A model generated the notes under the pieces. The model was not told the origin of the DNA, made no database searches, and saw only the letters and a program-made list of their open reading frames with translations. Below, piece after piece: positions 51,713 through 60,802 of a stretch of DNA of 64,000 bases. This stretch comes from a candidate division CSSED10-310 bacterium. Its GTDB lineage: Bacteria; CSSED10-310; JAFGJC01. A program made the position numbers and the translations under genes. The stretch spans positions 310,001 to 374,000 of the forward strand of contig JAFGLW010000001.1 in the NCBI GenBank assembly GCA_016927905.1. The letters run 5' to 3'. Every line of letters starts with the position of its first letter. Within the stretch, counting starts at the first letter, position 1.

Positions 51713-53110
51713 ATGCAACCGATCAACGTCGTGGTTATCGAAAGTGAAGTGAAAAACAATGGCAAACCCCTGAGCGGCCTGCTGCAGGATCCGGATATCA
51801 ATATATTCGAATCCACCGGACCGATCGGCCAGACCGAAGCCATTGTCATTCCATTTCAGGGTCGCAACCGGGTGGATCCGAAAGTTAAATCACACCTGAA
51901 ACGTTTCGGATACGATATTCCGGTCATCGGCATCGAAACCGAAATGCGGGAAATCCGGCAATGGGAAGTGACCGCTCTGGATCTACGATTGTCCGTCGAT
52001 CTGCCGGAATGTATTGTCTGTCACATGATCAAGCAAACCGTGCTGAACCGCAGAAGAGAAATCGAGCTGATCCGGTTGCGCACGGACTACCAGGAAAGAT
52101 CCCGTGAAATCGAATTGCTGGTCAAACTGGGTATTCAATTCACCGCCACACTGTCACGATACGAATTATTCAACCTGATCATATCCCGCAGCGTGGATAT
52201 CGTGCCAGCCGAGTTTCATCTGCTGATGATCTTATCGGAGAACAAGAACATCGCCTCCCTGGTTTCTTATTTCGGAGTGGACGATAACCGGCCCTTCCTC
52301 CCCACCAAACGCCTGACTCCAGAAATGAGAGAAACACTTGCACATATGCAGCGCCCGGTTCACGATGTGAAACCATTCCAGCAATCTTCCTTCATCAAAA
52401 GCGAAGTTCAGAATCTGGACAGAGATGTCGCTTCCATGCTGATTGCACCCCTTCTTTCAAAAAGCAAACTCCTGGGCTACATGATCATCGGAAACCGGAT
52501 TGGCAGAACCGCTTTTTCAGACAAGGACGCCGATCAGCTCGAAATGCTGACCGATTTCGGCGCAGTCGCGCTCGAGAATGCCATGTTGTATGAAAAGACC
52601 GAGCTGCTGGCTCAAATTGACGATCTGACTCAAGTGCAGAACTTCACATTCACCCAGAATTTTCTGGAGAAACTGACCGCTGAACAAGCGCCATTCAGCA
52701 TTCTCTTTCTGGACCTGGACGGATTCAAGAAAGTGAATCAGAAGTATGGTCACCGAAAAGGCAACGAAGCGCTTCAGCGTGTTTCAACCATTCTGCGCAA
52801 TCATACCAGCCCCATCGGCGTCACGTGCCGGTTCGGCGGTGACGAGTTCATGCTGATTCTTCCCGGTAGCAATCTGCAGTCGGCGGTGCGTTTATCCGAG
52901 GAGATTCTGATACTGCTGAAGGCGGAACGATCGCTGCCGGGTATCGAGTTGTCCGGAAGTATCGGAATCGCGGTGTTTCCGGAAGACGGTGAAACGATTC
53001 AGGCAATTGTACAGGCCGCGGATATGGCCATGTACCAAGCGAAATCTCTGGGTCCCGGACATGTGACCTGCTACCGGTTTTTGAATCGTTCGAATGGAGA
53101 AATGAAATGA
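51713..53110 (+). CDS. Receiver-like/GAF-type/GGDEF diguanylate cyclase
   Basis: The ATG at 51713 follows AGGAG; the frame upstream is antisense to the PFK gene. The 465-residue protein has a degenerate receiver-like start (INVVVIESEVKNNGK), a coiled helix, a GAF-type domain (about 145-300, LFNLIISRSVDIVPAEFHLLMIL) and a GGDEF domain (FSILFLDLDGFKKVNQKYGHRKGNEAL, CRFGGDEFMLILP). The active site is intact. The I-site RxxD is missing (SPIG at that place), so product inhibition is unlikely. It makes cyclic di-GMP in response to an unknown signal. Coupled to the BamD-like gene by an ATGA overlap. Confidence 0.9.
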   Translation: MQPINVVVIESEVKNNGKPLSGLLQDPDINIFESTGPIGQTEAIVIPFQGRNRVDPKVKSHLKRFGYDIPVIGIETEMREIRQWEVTALDLRLSVDLPECIVCHMIKQTVLNRRREIELIRLRTDYQERSREIELLVKLGIQFTATLSRYELFNLIISRSVDIVPAEFHLLMILSENKNIASLVSYFGVDDNRPFLPTKRLTPEMRETLAHMQRPVHDVKPFQQSSFIKSEVQNLDRDVASMLIAPLLSKSKLLGYMIIGNRIGRTAFSDKDADQLEMLTDFGAVALENAMLYEKTELLAQIDDLTQVQNFTFTQNFLEKLTAEQAPFSILFLDLDGFKKVNQKYGHRKGNEALQRVSTILRNHTSPIGVTCRFGGDEFMLILPGSNLQSAVRLSEEILILLKAERSLPGIELSGSIGIAVFPEDGETIQAIVQAADMAMYQAKSLGPGHVTCYRFLNRSNGEMK

Positions 53111-53841
53111 AATCGCTACCGATTCTGGCCCTGACGACGGGAATTACGGTTATCCTGATGTCCGGTTGCAGTCATCATATCATCCTGCTGTCTCCGGAAG
53201 ATCATTATTTCCTGGGTAATCATTACCTGGATAAGGGGGAAAATGCCAAAGCAAAAGAGCAGTTCGAATATATCCGGGATCATTACACTCTGAGCGAATT
53301 CGGGACCATGAGCCAATTCAAGCTCGCGCAAACCCAGTTCCTGCGGAAAAACTACCTGGAAGCCGCGGTTGATTTTGAGATATTTTTGGAGTTTCATCCT
53401 GCCCACAAGCTGGCCTCCTATGCCCAATATCATCTCGCCCTGAGCAAATTCCACAGCATCAGGACACCTGACCGGGATCAAACCATGACCCGTGAAGCCC
53501 TGTCGGCATTCAATAAGTTCCTGCAGCTTTACCCGGATCATCCAAACTTTGATAATGCCTTGAGTTTCAAGCACCGGGTTGAGGATCACCTGTTCAAACA
53601 TGATCTGGCAGTGGCCAGAACATATTATCGCCGGCACGCATTCGACTCGACGATCAATCGACTGGAACAGATTCCCCAACTGGCCCACGAACAACTCCTG
53701 CGGGCCGAATCCAGTTATCTGCTGGGCAGAAGCTATGAACAACTGAACGATAAGGAGCGGGCCTTGGAATACTACCGTTCCGTAAGCGGGGTCAGCAGGT
53801 GGGTCGAGAAGGCCCGCAATCGAATGAAAAATCTGGATTAA
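53107..53841 (+). CDS. BamD-like outer membrane assembly lipoprotein
   Basis: The 244-residue protein has a lipoprotein signal with lipobox LMSGC (Cys21) and TPR repeats typical of BamD/YfiO/ComL (YFLGNHYLDKGENAKAKEQFEYIRDHY, AVDFEIFLEFHPAHKLASYAQYHLALS, ALSAFNKFLQLYPDHP). BamD works with BamA to insert beta-barrel proteins in the outer membrane. The position after a diguanylate cyclase gene, overlapping by 4 bp, is not the usual BamD context. It may be a separate paralogue. Confidence 0.87.
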   Translation: MKSLPILALTTGITVILMSGCSHHIILLSPEDHYFLGNHYLDKGENAKAKEQFEYIRDHYTLSEFGTMSQFKLAQTQFLRKNYLEAAVDFEIFLEFHPAHKLASYAQYHLALSKFHSIRTPDRDQTMTREALSAFNKFLQLYPDHPNFDNALSFKHRVEDHLFKHDLAVARTYYRRHAFDSTINRLEQIPQLAHEQLLRAESSYLLGRSYEQLNDKERALEYYRSVSGVSRWVEKARNRMKNLD

Positions 53842-53862
53842 AGCGCATCCCCGATCGTTTTT

Positions 53863-55068
53863 TCAGGAACGCGACTGCTCCATGGATACAATCCGGACCG
53901 ATTCCCGGGCGATTACAAGTTCTTCATCCGCCTTGACCACGATCACCGGAATCGGACCCTGGGAGATCAGTCCCGGATTCCGGCGCAGGTTCTTCTCCGG
54001 ATCCACGACGATACCCAGGAATTCCAGATTTTGCAGCGATTCCGTCCGGATCAGATAATCGTTCTCACCAATGCCACCGGTGAAGACGAGGATATCCAAT
54101 CCACCCAGCGCAGCCGTATAGGCCCCGATGTATTTTTTCACGCGATATGCGTACATCGTCCGGGCCAGAACCGCTCCTTCTTCACCTTTCCCGGCGGCCT
54201 GTTCCAGATCGCGCATATCACTTGTGCCCAGCCCGGCGACCCCCAGAACTCCCGAGTGTTTGTTCATCAGATTGTTCACACCTGATAATGATAGATTGTC
54301 TTTCTCGATCAGATACGGAATGATGGCCGGATCCAGATCTCCACAGCGTGTTCCCATCAACAGGCCTTCCAGGGGAGTGAATCCCATGGAGGTGTCAATG
54401 CACCGGCCGCCGGATGTCGCCGTGATCGATGCGCCATTACCGAGATGGCAGGTGATGATTTTCAGTGTTTCGATCGGTTTGCCCAGATATTTCGCCGCTT
54501 CATGTGCCGCATAATAGTGGGATGTTCCGTGAAATCCGTATCTCCGTATCTTGTATTTGTCATAAAGCAGCTTGGGCAGGCCGTATAAAAACACATGCGG
54601 TTTCATGGTATGGTGAAATGCAGTATCAAATACAACCACCTGGGGAACTTCCGGCAGAAGCTCCTGGCAGACCTTGATCCCGCGGATGTTGGGAGGATTG
54701 TGTAAAGGCGCCAGCTCCGCGCATTTCTCGATTTCCCTCAAAACAACCGATGTCACAATCATCGAACCGGTGAAGTATTCTCCGCCATGCACAACCCTGT
54801 GGCCCACCGCCTGGATCTGGTCCAGATTTTTCAGGATTTCGTACCGGGGATCGGTGATGATTTCCAGTATCCGGGCGATGGCATTGTGTTGATCCAGGAA
54901 ATTACCGCTCTCCTGATGATCATCAACGGCGGCTGTTTTCATTTTGAGACGGGCGAATTTAGTACCGATTTTCTCTGCGATGCCCTTGCACAAAACCTTC
55001 TCGTCAGCCATGTCGAAGACCTGGAATTTAACGGATGAACTCCCGCTGTTGATTACCAGTATGTTCAT
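53863..55068 (-). CDS. ackA: Acetate kinase
   Basis: The 401-residue protein shows MNILVINSGSSSVKFQVFD, HRVVHGGEYF, FDTAFHHTMKP, YGFHGTSHYYA, CHLGNGASITA, DTSMGFTPLEGL, MGTRCGDLDPAI and FTGGIGEND. All are ackA signatures. It makes ATP from acetyl phosphate, the usual anaerobic substrate-level step, or runs in reverse. No phosphotransacetylase gene is next to it. The start overlaps the hydroxyacyl-CoA dehydrogenase-like gene by 4 bp (ATGA). Confidence 0.97.
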   Translation of the reverse strand: MNILVINSGSSSVKFQVFDMADEKVLCKGIAEKIGTKFARLKMKTAAVDDHQESGNFLDQHNAIARILEIITDPRYEILKNLDQIQAVGHRVVHGGEYFTGSMIVTSVVLREIEKCAELAPLHNPPNIRGIKVCQELLPEVPQVVVFDTAFHHTMKPHVFLYGLPKLLYDKYKIRRYGFHGTSHYYAAHEAAKYLGKPIETLKIITCHLGNGASITATSGGRCIDTSMGFTPLEGLLMGTRCGDLDPAIIPYLIEKDNLSLSGVNNLMNKHSGVLGVAGLGTSDMRDLEQAAGKGEEGAVLARTMYAYRVKKYIGAYTAALGGLDILVFTGGIGENDYLIRTESLQNLEFLGIVVDPEKNLRRNPGLISQGPIPVIVVKADEELVIARESVRIVSMEQSRS

Positions 55069-56111
55069 GGCGCTTCTCCAATCTGAGAATTTTCATACAG
55101 GTGGATTCCATGCCCGGTCTTCTTGCCGAGGTACCCCATGCTCACCAGATTCTTAAGACGCGCCTGGGGCCTGAACTGCAGGAGACCGTGAGACAGATGA
55201 AGTGATTCCAGAGTCTCCAGCACGGTGTCCAGCCCATAAGTATCCGCATACTCCAGCGGACCCATTTTCAAGTCCAGGGCCAGTTTCAGCACTTTGTCGA
55301 TTTCTTTTGCCGTGGCAACTCCCTCCGCCCATAAACCGATCGATTCATTGATTAACTGCATGATGATTCGAGTCGATATGGTTCCTGAACTCTCCATGAC
55401 TTCGATAACTTCCTTCTTCAGAAATCTGGCAATGGCAAGCATCTTGATCACGGTATCATCCGACGTTTTCCGTCCCCGCATGATCTCGACGATATGCCTT
55501 CGGGAAGGCGGGTATGTCAGGTGAAATCCGATCACCCGGGACGGATTGGTGAAATATTCCGCGAATTGGCTTACCGGGCAGGTGTCGTCATGAAGCGCAA
55601 CAATGATGTTTTCGGGAATGATTCCGTTTATTTCCCTGTATATCCGCTGCCGTTCCTCCCAATGCCCCTGAACCGTATCGAACAGAAGATCGACATCGCT
55701 GAGATCCTGAAGATCGGTTGTCATTTGGATGTGCTGAAGAACAAGAAGTTTTTCCGTTTCCGTCAACTCCCACTTGGTGATCATCCAGTCCATATTCAGT
55801 TTGATCATGTCCATGGTCATCTTCAATTGCTCATCGGATTCACCCACAATGACGACGGATACTCCCTTCTCGGCAAATAACTTGATCAGACCCCTGGAGA
55901 CAGCCTGGATCCCGTATATCCCCACCTTCTTCAGATCGATCATGTCACCCGCATGGATCTGCTGGACCTGAAGCTTCCGGAAAGGCAGGATGTTTTCGGA
56001 GTTGGATTCCAGGAGTCGGGCCAGCAAATCGGATGGCGAGATGCCCAGATGATCCGAAAGATTCGCCAGCAGATCTGCGGTTTTCCGCGGTACTTCCAGT
56101 TCGATTTTCAT
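55065..56111 (-). CDS. 3-hydroxyacyl-CoA dehydrogenase-like protein with degenerate cofactor loop
   Basis: The 348-residue protein has an N-terminal 45-residue extension (KIELEVPRKTADLLANLSDHLGISPSDLLARLLE) that resembles a CopG/ribbon-helix-helix domain. A hydroxyacyl-CoA dehydrogenase-like domain follows. The family GxGxxG loop reads GIYGIQAVSRG, so the second and third Gly are absent. The catalytic His is kept in GFHLTYPPSRRHIVEIMRG, but its usual partner Asn motif (NP) is YP, and the later NR motif is STR. The C-terminal helical domain (GPLEYADTYGLDTVLETL, GYLGKKTGHGIHLYE) is well kept. A binding or regulatory role seems more likely than catalysis. Confidence 0.8.
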   Translation of the reverse strand: MKIELEVPRKTADLLANLSDHLGISPSDLLARLLESNSENILPFRKLQVQQIHAGDMIDLKKVGIYGIQAVSRGLIKLFAEKGVSVVIVGESDEQLKMTMDMIKLNMDWMITKWELTETEKLLVLQHIQMTTDLQDLSDVDLLFDTVQGHWEERQRIYREINGIIPENIIVALHDDTCPVSQFAEYFTNPSRVIGFHLTYPPSRRHIVEIMRGRKTSDDTVIKMLAIARFLKKEVIEVMESSGTISTRIIMQLINESIGLWAEGVATAKEIDKVLKLALDLKMGPLEYADTYGLDTVLETLESLHLSHGLLQFRPQARLKNLVSMGYLGKKTGHGIHLYENSQIGEAP

Positions 56112-56146
56112 ATGAACCCTTCCCTTCCATACAACAGCGCCCTTAA

Positions 56147-56175
56147 TGTAAATCAGGTCAATTAATTAATGTCAA
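56147..56175 (-). promoter_or_regulatory. Possible promoter of the HBD-like/ackA operon
   Basis: On the minus strand a perfect TTGACA (56170-56175) is 17 bases from TTTACA (56147-56152). The -10 is weak. The spacer contains the AT-rich TTAATTAATT. Confidence 0.4.
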
Positions 56176-56204
56176 CTCCAAATAAACAGAAATTAATTTT
56201 TTAT

Positions 56205-56233
56205 TTGATCCTCCCCGTCAAATGGAATATGAT
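56205..56233 (+). promoter_or_regulatory. Promoter of the 130-residue repeat protein gene
   Basis: TTGATC (56205-56210) and TATGAT (56228-56233), 17 bases apart, precede the ATG at 56287 by about 47 bases. The -10 matches five of six. Confidence 0.5.
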
Positions 56234-56286
56234 TTTAGTGAAATTGATTTATTCATCGACCATGGATGCAGCCCGGGAGGTTGATT

Positions 56287-56679
56287 ATGAGAAATTTGGT
56301 TGTTGCCAAAAATCTGGACGGCACACTGGTCAAGGGATTTACACGCGATTTCATGCCCCGGCAGGAAATATTCCATATTGTGGATGAACACGATCCCGGC
56401 ATATGCCAGACGATTTATATGTCCAAACTGAAAGCACTCTTCTTCGTCCGCTCAACCCAGGGAAACCGGGACCATGTGGAATCACTGGACGTAAGCAAAC
56501 GAAAAATGTACGGGAAACCGATCCAGGTGGAATTTCTCGACGGGGAGATCATCACGGGTTTTACCCAGGCATACCGACCCAAGGACAAAGCGTTTTTTAT
56601 GTTTCCGGCTGATGAGAAATCGAACAATGAACGTATTTACGTCAACCGGGATGCCACCCGCACGATCAAATTTCTGTAG
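56287..56679 (+). CDS. Small conserved protein with two similar halves (DUF6982-like)
   Basis: GGGAGG stands before the ATG at 56287; 130 residues. The two halves share a beta-rich motif: VVAKNLDGTLVKGFTRDFMPRQEIFHI and IQVEFLDGEIITGFTQAYRPKDKAFFMF. This looks like an internal duplication of a small barrel. It resembles the DUF6982 family, of unknown function, found in many anaerobic and delta-type genomes. It is monocistronic with its own promoter, and converges on the sulfatase-fold gene. Confidence 0.75.
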   Translation: MRNLVVAKNLDGTLVKGFTRDFMPRQEIFHIVDEHDPGICQTIYMSKLKALFFVRSTQGNRDHVESLDVSKRKMYGKPIQVEFLDGEIITGFTQAYRPKDKAFFMFPADEKSNNERIYVNRDATRTIKFL

Positions 56680-56688
56680 TTCGAACCG

Positions 56689-58143
56689 TCAATCAATATA
56701 ACCCAATTGCCTGAGTTTTTCGCGGTCTTCGCCATCACCGTACGGCATTTCATCGATCTCTGGAATTGATGTCATGGATCGGTACCGATCCAGATGTTCT
56801 CCCAGCCTGCCGACGATCCGGGGATAGTCTTCCCGGCAATCATGGAGTTCCGCTGGATCAATCGCCAGATCATACAATGCGGCATCTCCGGTTGTTTCGT
56901 TGCGTATCAGCTTGAACCGGGGATCATAGGCCGCCAGCAAAAGACCCTGACTCAAATGAACACGGGGCAGCGATGGCGCCAGTGCAATGAAATCCGCGCG
57001 TGACCTGGGAAGTGCTGTTCGGACTTGAAAATCCAGATTTTCTCCCGGAAGATCCGGCAGGTACGCCATCGATTGGGTCAAGTTCATCACGGTCGGCATC
57101 AGATCATGATGAAACGCGACGGTTCGTGACAAAAAGCCGGCATGTTTGTCCATGGGATATCGAAGGATCCATGGAACCGATACCGCAGACTCCCACAATC
57201 TGTCTCCATGGCCGAAAAAATAAGTGTGATCGAATCCTTCCCCATGATCGGATGTCAACAGAATCAACGTCCGGTCCATCCTTTTTTGATTGCGGAGCGC
57301 TTCGAACACATTGTTGAGACACCGATCCGTCCTGCATATTTCACCCAGATACCTGCTCTGGTATTTACGAAATGTATCTTGATCGGTTACCGTCGTGGTG
57401 GGATCCTTGACTACGATACCGAAATCCTTGTTTTTTATGGCGTTTTCAATGTTTTGCCGGTATGCCTGAACCGTTTGTTGAGTATATGCCATATCCGACT
57501 CCATCACATCAACGGCATCCAGTATCATTTTTGCATAAATCGACGGGGGCTGATAAGGACTGTGCGGATCGAACAGATGTATCCAGGCGAAAAACGGCCG
57601 CTCATCAATGGTCTCAACCCATCCGGTAAAAGATGCGACGGTATCTTCGCAATCCCGCTCGACCCGGGTCTCGGACCATTGGTCGTCAAAAACCGCAAAT
57701 CCCGCATCCAATCCGCTGACTCTGGCCACCAGGGAATATCCGCTGACGAACGCAGCGGTCCGGTATCCGAAATCAGCCAATATTTTCGACAGCAGGGGAT
57801 ATCGTTCCCGGTATTTCATGCCGTTCCGGAAAACGCCGTGTTCCCCGGGTTCGCGTCCGGTCAGCATGGTTGCATGTGACGGTGCGGTTGTGGGAACCGG
57901 CGCATAACCTCTGACGAACTGAACACCATGACGGATCAGGTTGTCGATCACCGGTGTGTAGACCCGTGGATTTCCGTATCCCCCGATCGCATCCATGCGG
58001 CATGTGTCAATGGTGATTAGGAGCACATCCGGTTTGAGTTTTTCGAAACCATGCTGCAAACCCTTCAGAAGACCATGGAGAATCCACAGGGGAATCATCA
58101 GAAAGATCAGCAGCAGCAGCCATTTGACGATCCGGTTTGACAC
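56689..58143 (-). CDS. Membrane-anchored sulfatase-fold enzyme, Thr at nucleophile site (second copy)
   Basis: The 484-residue protein has one N-terminal membrane anchor (residues 7-27) and a sulfatase-like domain: LLITIDTCRMDAIGG, active-site PTTAPSHATMLTG with Thr86 in place of formylglycine Cys, WIHLFDPHSPYQPP, TSDHGEGFDHTYFFGHGD and a C-terminal LRQLGYID. It is homologous to the enzyme at 8881 but has fewer membrane helices. Hydrolysis or transfer of a phospho group or sulfate from a periplasmic substrate is likely. The GTG start overlaps the previous TAG stop by one base. Confidence 0.85.
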   Translation of the reverse strand: MSNRIVKWLLLLIFLMIPLWILHGLLKGLQHGFEKLKPDVLLITIDTCRMDAIGGYGNPRVYTPVIDNLIRHGVQFVRGYAPVPTTAPSHATMLTGREPGEHGVFRNGMKYRERYPLLSKILADFGYRTAAFVSGYSLVARVSGLDAGFAVFDDQWSETRVERDCEDTVASFTGWVETIDERPFFAWIHLFDPHSPYQPPSIYAKMILDAVDVMESDMAYTQQTVQAYRQNIENAIKNKDFGIVVKDPTTTVTDQDTFRKYQSRYLGEICRTDRCLNNVFEALRNQKRMDRTLILLTSDHGEGFDHTYFFGHGDRLWESAVSVPWILRYPMDKHAGFLSRTVAFHHDLMPTVMNLTQSMAYLPDLPGENLDFQVRTALPRSRADFIALAPSLPRVHLSQGLLLAAYDPRFKLIRNETTGDAALYDLAIDPAELHDCREDYPRIVGRLGEHLDRYRSMTSIPEIDEMPYGDGEDREKLRQLGYID

Positions 58144-59666
58144 TAGAACTCCTTCGCGCGAATCCGCTGGTAAAAAGTGAAATACCTCCCGTCAATCACT
58201 ACGGTCCGCTCCACATATCTTTGCCTGAAAAGCGGATTATTCACAATAGTCCACGACGGATCCGGCTCGAACGATTCGGGTATATCCCTCAGAATGAAAA
58301 AAGACGCAGGTTCGGCAAGAATATAATCCGGATTGCGCTCCAGTATGATCCTGTCGATGAGTCTCTGCTCCAGAACCTTCGAACGGGCATGATAGATGAT
58401 GTGCGCGATCTCCTTGTCGTTCAGCCCACCCCGGTCGATATTTACAAGTCTCGAATAATAGGGGATGATGCCACCCAGCCCGGTCGACATGACATCACCC
58501 GGATCGGCATTTTCATGAAACCACAACCCCACTTCCTTCCAATCTCGGTAATGGGGATATTCCCAGGCCAGAACATCAAGGTAATGGCTGGGTTTGAAAC
58601 GCAGAAGATCGAAATTGACCGAGGTCATCGCGATCAATGCGCTCAGGATCAAAACAACGGGTATCCCGATCCGCCTGGCCGCCCGGTGATAGTCCGCCAG
58701 GACGATCGCCGCGGAAAGCGCCAGAAACGGCTGAAACGGAACGAGAAATCTACCCATGGGCATCCAGTCTCCGCCGATATGATAAACATAAGCCAGATAT
58801 CCTGTCGCGGGAAGAAGCAAAGCTGAGAGATAGCGTTTACGGTTTGAAGTCCACAGACCCGAGACGGCGATGATAAACCCGATGCATCCGGTCATGGCGG
58901 CATACCGAGTGAAATAAGCCCATCCCCCTCCCTGAAACCGCCTGCCCTTGACCCAGAACGTGTTTGGCACCCAACTCCCATAATAAGCCAGCCGGAACAA
59001 CTGATGGGGAATCACGACCAGCCCGAATCCGGCAAAATAACTCAGGATTCGGCGGGGCGAACTCCGTAAATCTGTCATCTGCGGTATCATGTACAACAGG
59101 AAAAACAGCAAACCTTCCGGACGGGTCAGGGTGGCAAGACCGAATAAAACTCCCGAGACGAATCGCACGGGTTTCCGACTTCCCAGATCAATCCGTACGG
59201 CCGCGACCAGCAGGAATACGAACAGCGAAGTCTCCAGACCGGCAACCGACCACAAATGGAATCCGGGACTGACCGAAAGCAGGAATGCCGCCATCGGACC
59301 CACGGGACGCCGATGAATATCCTGCTCCTTCCATGTCAGCAGCAACGCCAGTGAACCCAGGGCGAAAACGAATCCGAGCTGTTTGGCCGCCCCGGGCAGT
59401 TCAGACAGCATGCTGCCAAACCCCAGAAGGATCACCCAGAGAAAATTTGTGTATCCTTCCACCCGTTCTCCAGGGTTGTAAACCAGCCCTTCTCCTGCAG
59501 CAAAATTTTCGGCATACCGGAACGATATGTATGCATCTTCAACAGTGTAAAACCAGAAGAAAACACACCCGGACACCGTGATGGACAGGATTACGGCGGC
59601 GTACATTATCGACCGGATCGGGAACCCGGCGTTCCCCGGGGAAGCAGGATCTTTCTTCAATTTCAA
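58143..59666 (-). CDS. GT39-like membrane glycosyltransferase
   Basis: The 507-residue protein has about ten hydrophobic segments. The first extracytoplasmic loop carries the acidic pair EDAYISFRYAENFAAGEGLVYNPGERVEGYTNFLW, the usual mark of lipid-carrier-dependent GT-C enzymes. The C-terminal soluble part has a DRGGLNDKEIAH segment. It is divergent from the GT39-like gene at 33645. The start is TTG, overlapping the PATAN gene stop (TTGA). The donor and acceptor are unknown; the sulfatase-fold enzyme encoded next is a likely partner. Confidence 0.78.
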   Translation of the reverse strand: MKLKKDPASPGNAGFPIRSIMYAAVILSITVSGCVFFWFYTVEDAYISFRYAENFAAGEGLVYNPGERVEGYTNFLWVILLGFGSMLSELPGAAKQLGFVFALGSLALLLTWKEQDIHRRPVGPMAAFLLSVSPGFHLWSVAGLETSLFVFLLVAAVRIDLGSRKPVRFVSGVLFGLATLTRPEGLLFFLLYMIPQMTDLRSSPRRILSYFAGFGLVVIPHQLFRLAYYGSWVPNTFWVKGRRFQGGGWAYFTRYAAMTGCIGFIIAVSGLWTSNRKRYLSALLLPATGYLAYVYHIGGDWMPMGRFLVPFQPFLALSAAIVLADYHRAARRIGIPVVLILSALIAMTSVNFDLLRFKPSHYLDVLAWEYPHYRDWKEVGLWFHENADPGDVMSTGLGGIIPYYSRLVNIDRGGLNDKEIAHIIYHARSKVLEQRLIDRIILERNPDYILAEPASFFILRDIPESFEPDPSWTIVNNPLFRQRYVERTVVIDGRYFTFYQRIRAKEF

Positions 59667-60802
59667 TGCCGCCGTTTTGACAGATTCTTCGGTTTGACCG
59701 CGTCCAGGTAAATCAAGCCCATCCGGATGAACTTGTGAAGTATGATATGGAGATCATCCTTGGACAGATTGGTGAGATACGTCAGGGATCGAACATCGGT
59801 TGTTCCGTCGATCCGTGAAAACACGAAAGCTTCCTCCGCAGTCAGAATCAATCTCTCTGGAGCCAAGGTGGAAAATGACTGACGGATCTTGGGCACGGCT
59901 TTCCCGGCCGGAATCATTCGTTTGGCGTCATTCAGAATTTTAATTTTTATATCGCAGATCATCCTTTTGATGGACTGGTTCTTGGGATCCAGATCCTGCG
60001 CCCGATTCAAATATGACAGCGCTTCATGATATCCCTGATGGGTTGTCAGGGTCGCGGCACGGTCCAGATTCTTGGCGATCTCAGCTTCCAGATTCTCCAA
60101 CCGGTTTTCCGAGTCGTAATCCCGTGAAATCAATTTCGTATTCATCATTCTACGAAGCGTATCGAGTATGATAAACTCGGGAGCGTTCATCTCATCGACG
60201 ATATCACTCACAATCCGAGGCTTTGATAGATAGTTCCAGATCTGTTCCTCCAGCCCCGGCCGGAAAACCTCGGAAAATCCGCGTTTGAACACCACGCGGT
60301 TGGATGGAATCTCGGAGCGGATGCGACGCCACTCATCGATGCGCCGGGTGCCTTCCAGCAGAAGAGTGGAGGTGTTGACCGGTTCAATCAGCTGCTCCCG
60401 GCGATCAAGTTGCCTTTCCTCAAATATGAATTCCCCGCTGTCCCTCAAAAGAAAATCGAAAAGGATGTCCTGAACTTGATCGACAAGGACATCCTCCAGT
60501 TCATTTTCCGATATCATTTCTCTTTGAACCAGCATTTCACCCATGAGACTGCTCCGGGTTGACTGGTCACGCCGGAGATCGCTCAGTTGGCCTGCATCGA
60601 TGATCCCTTTTCGCACCAGGAGCGCTCCCAGCCTGTCTTTTGAACGGGAGGAATGAACACCGACGACCCAGCCATCACGGAACCGGATATCAATTCCGGT
60701 GTCTTTACATCGGACGGACAGTATCCCATGTTTTTTCCCTCGAGAGATCCATTGCAGCAGATCTTGGGGTGGCATGCCTTCCAGGGTTCCACTAATCGCC
60801 AT
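59663..60802 (-). CDS. PATAN (DUF4388) domain protein
   Basis: GGAAGG before the ATG at 60802 gives 379 residues. An N-terminal PATAN/DUF4388 domain (ISGTLEGMPPQDLLQWISRGKKHGILSV) is followed by GALLVRKGIIDAGQL and a domain of about 120 residues. A middle helix and TPR-like stretch (HEALSYLNRAQDLDPKNQSIKRMI) follow, then a winged-helix-like C-terminus (LTAEEAFVFSRIDGTTDVRSLTYLTNLSKDDLHIILHKFIRMGLIYL). This is the same class as the gene at 20054 without the J-domain. PATAN proteins take part in signalling and motility. Overlaps the HAD gene by 11 bp. Confidence 0.82.
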   Translation of the reverse strand: MAISGTLEGMPPQDLLQWISRGKKHGILSVRCKDTGIDIRFRDGWVVGVHSSRSKDRLGALLVRKGIIDAGQLSDLRRDQSTRSSLMGEMLVQREMISENELEDVLVDQVQDILFDFLLRDSGEFIFEERQLDRREQLIEPVNTSTLLLEGTRRIDEWRRIRSEIPSNRVVFKRGFSEVFRPGLEEQIWNYLSKPRIVSDIVDEMNAPEFIILDTLRRMMNTKLISRDYDSENRLENLEAEIAKNLDRAATLTTHQGYHEALSYLNRAQDLDPKNQSIKRMICDIKIKILNDAKRMIPAGKAVPKIRQSFSTLAPERLILTAEEAFVFSRIDGTTDVRSLTYLTNLSKDDLHIILHKFIRMGLIYLDAVKPKNLSKRRH

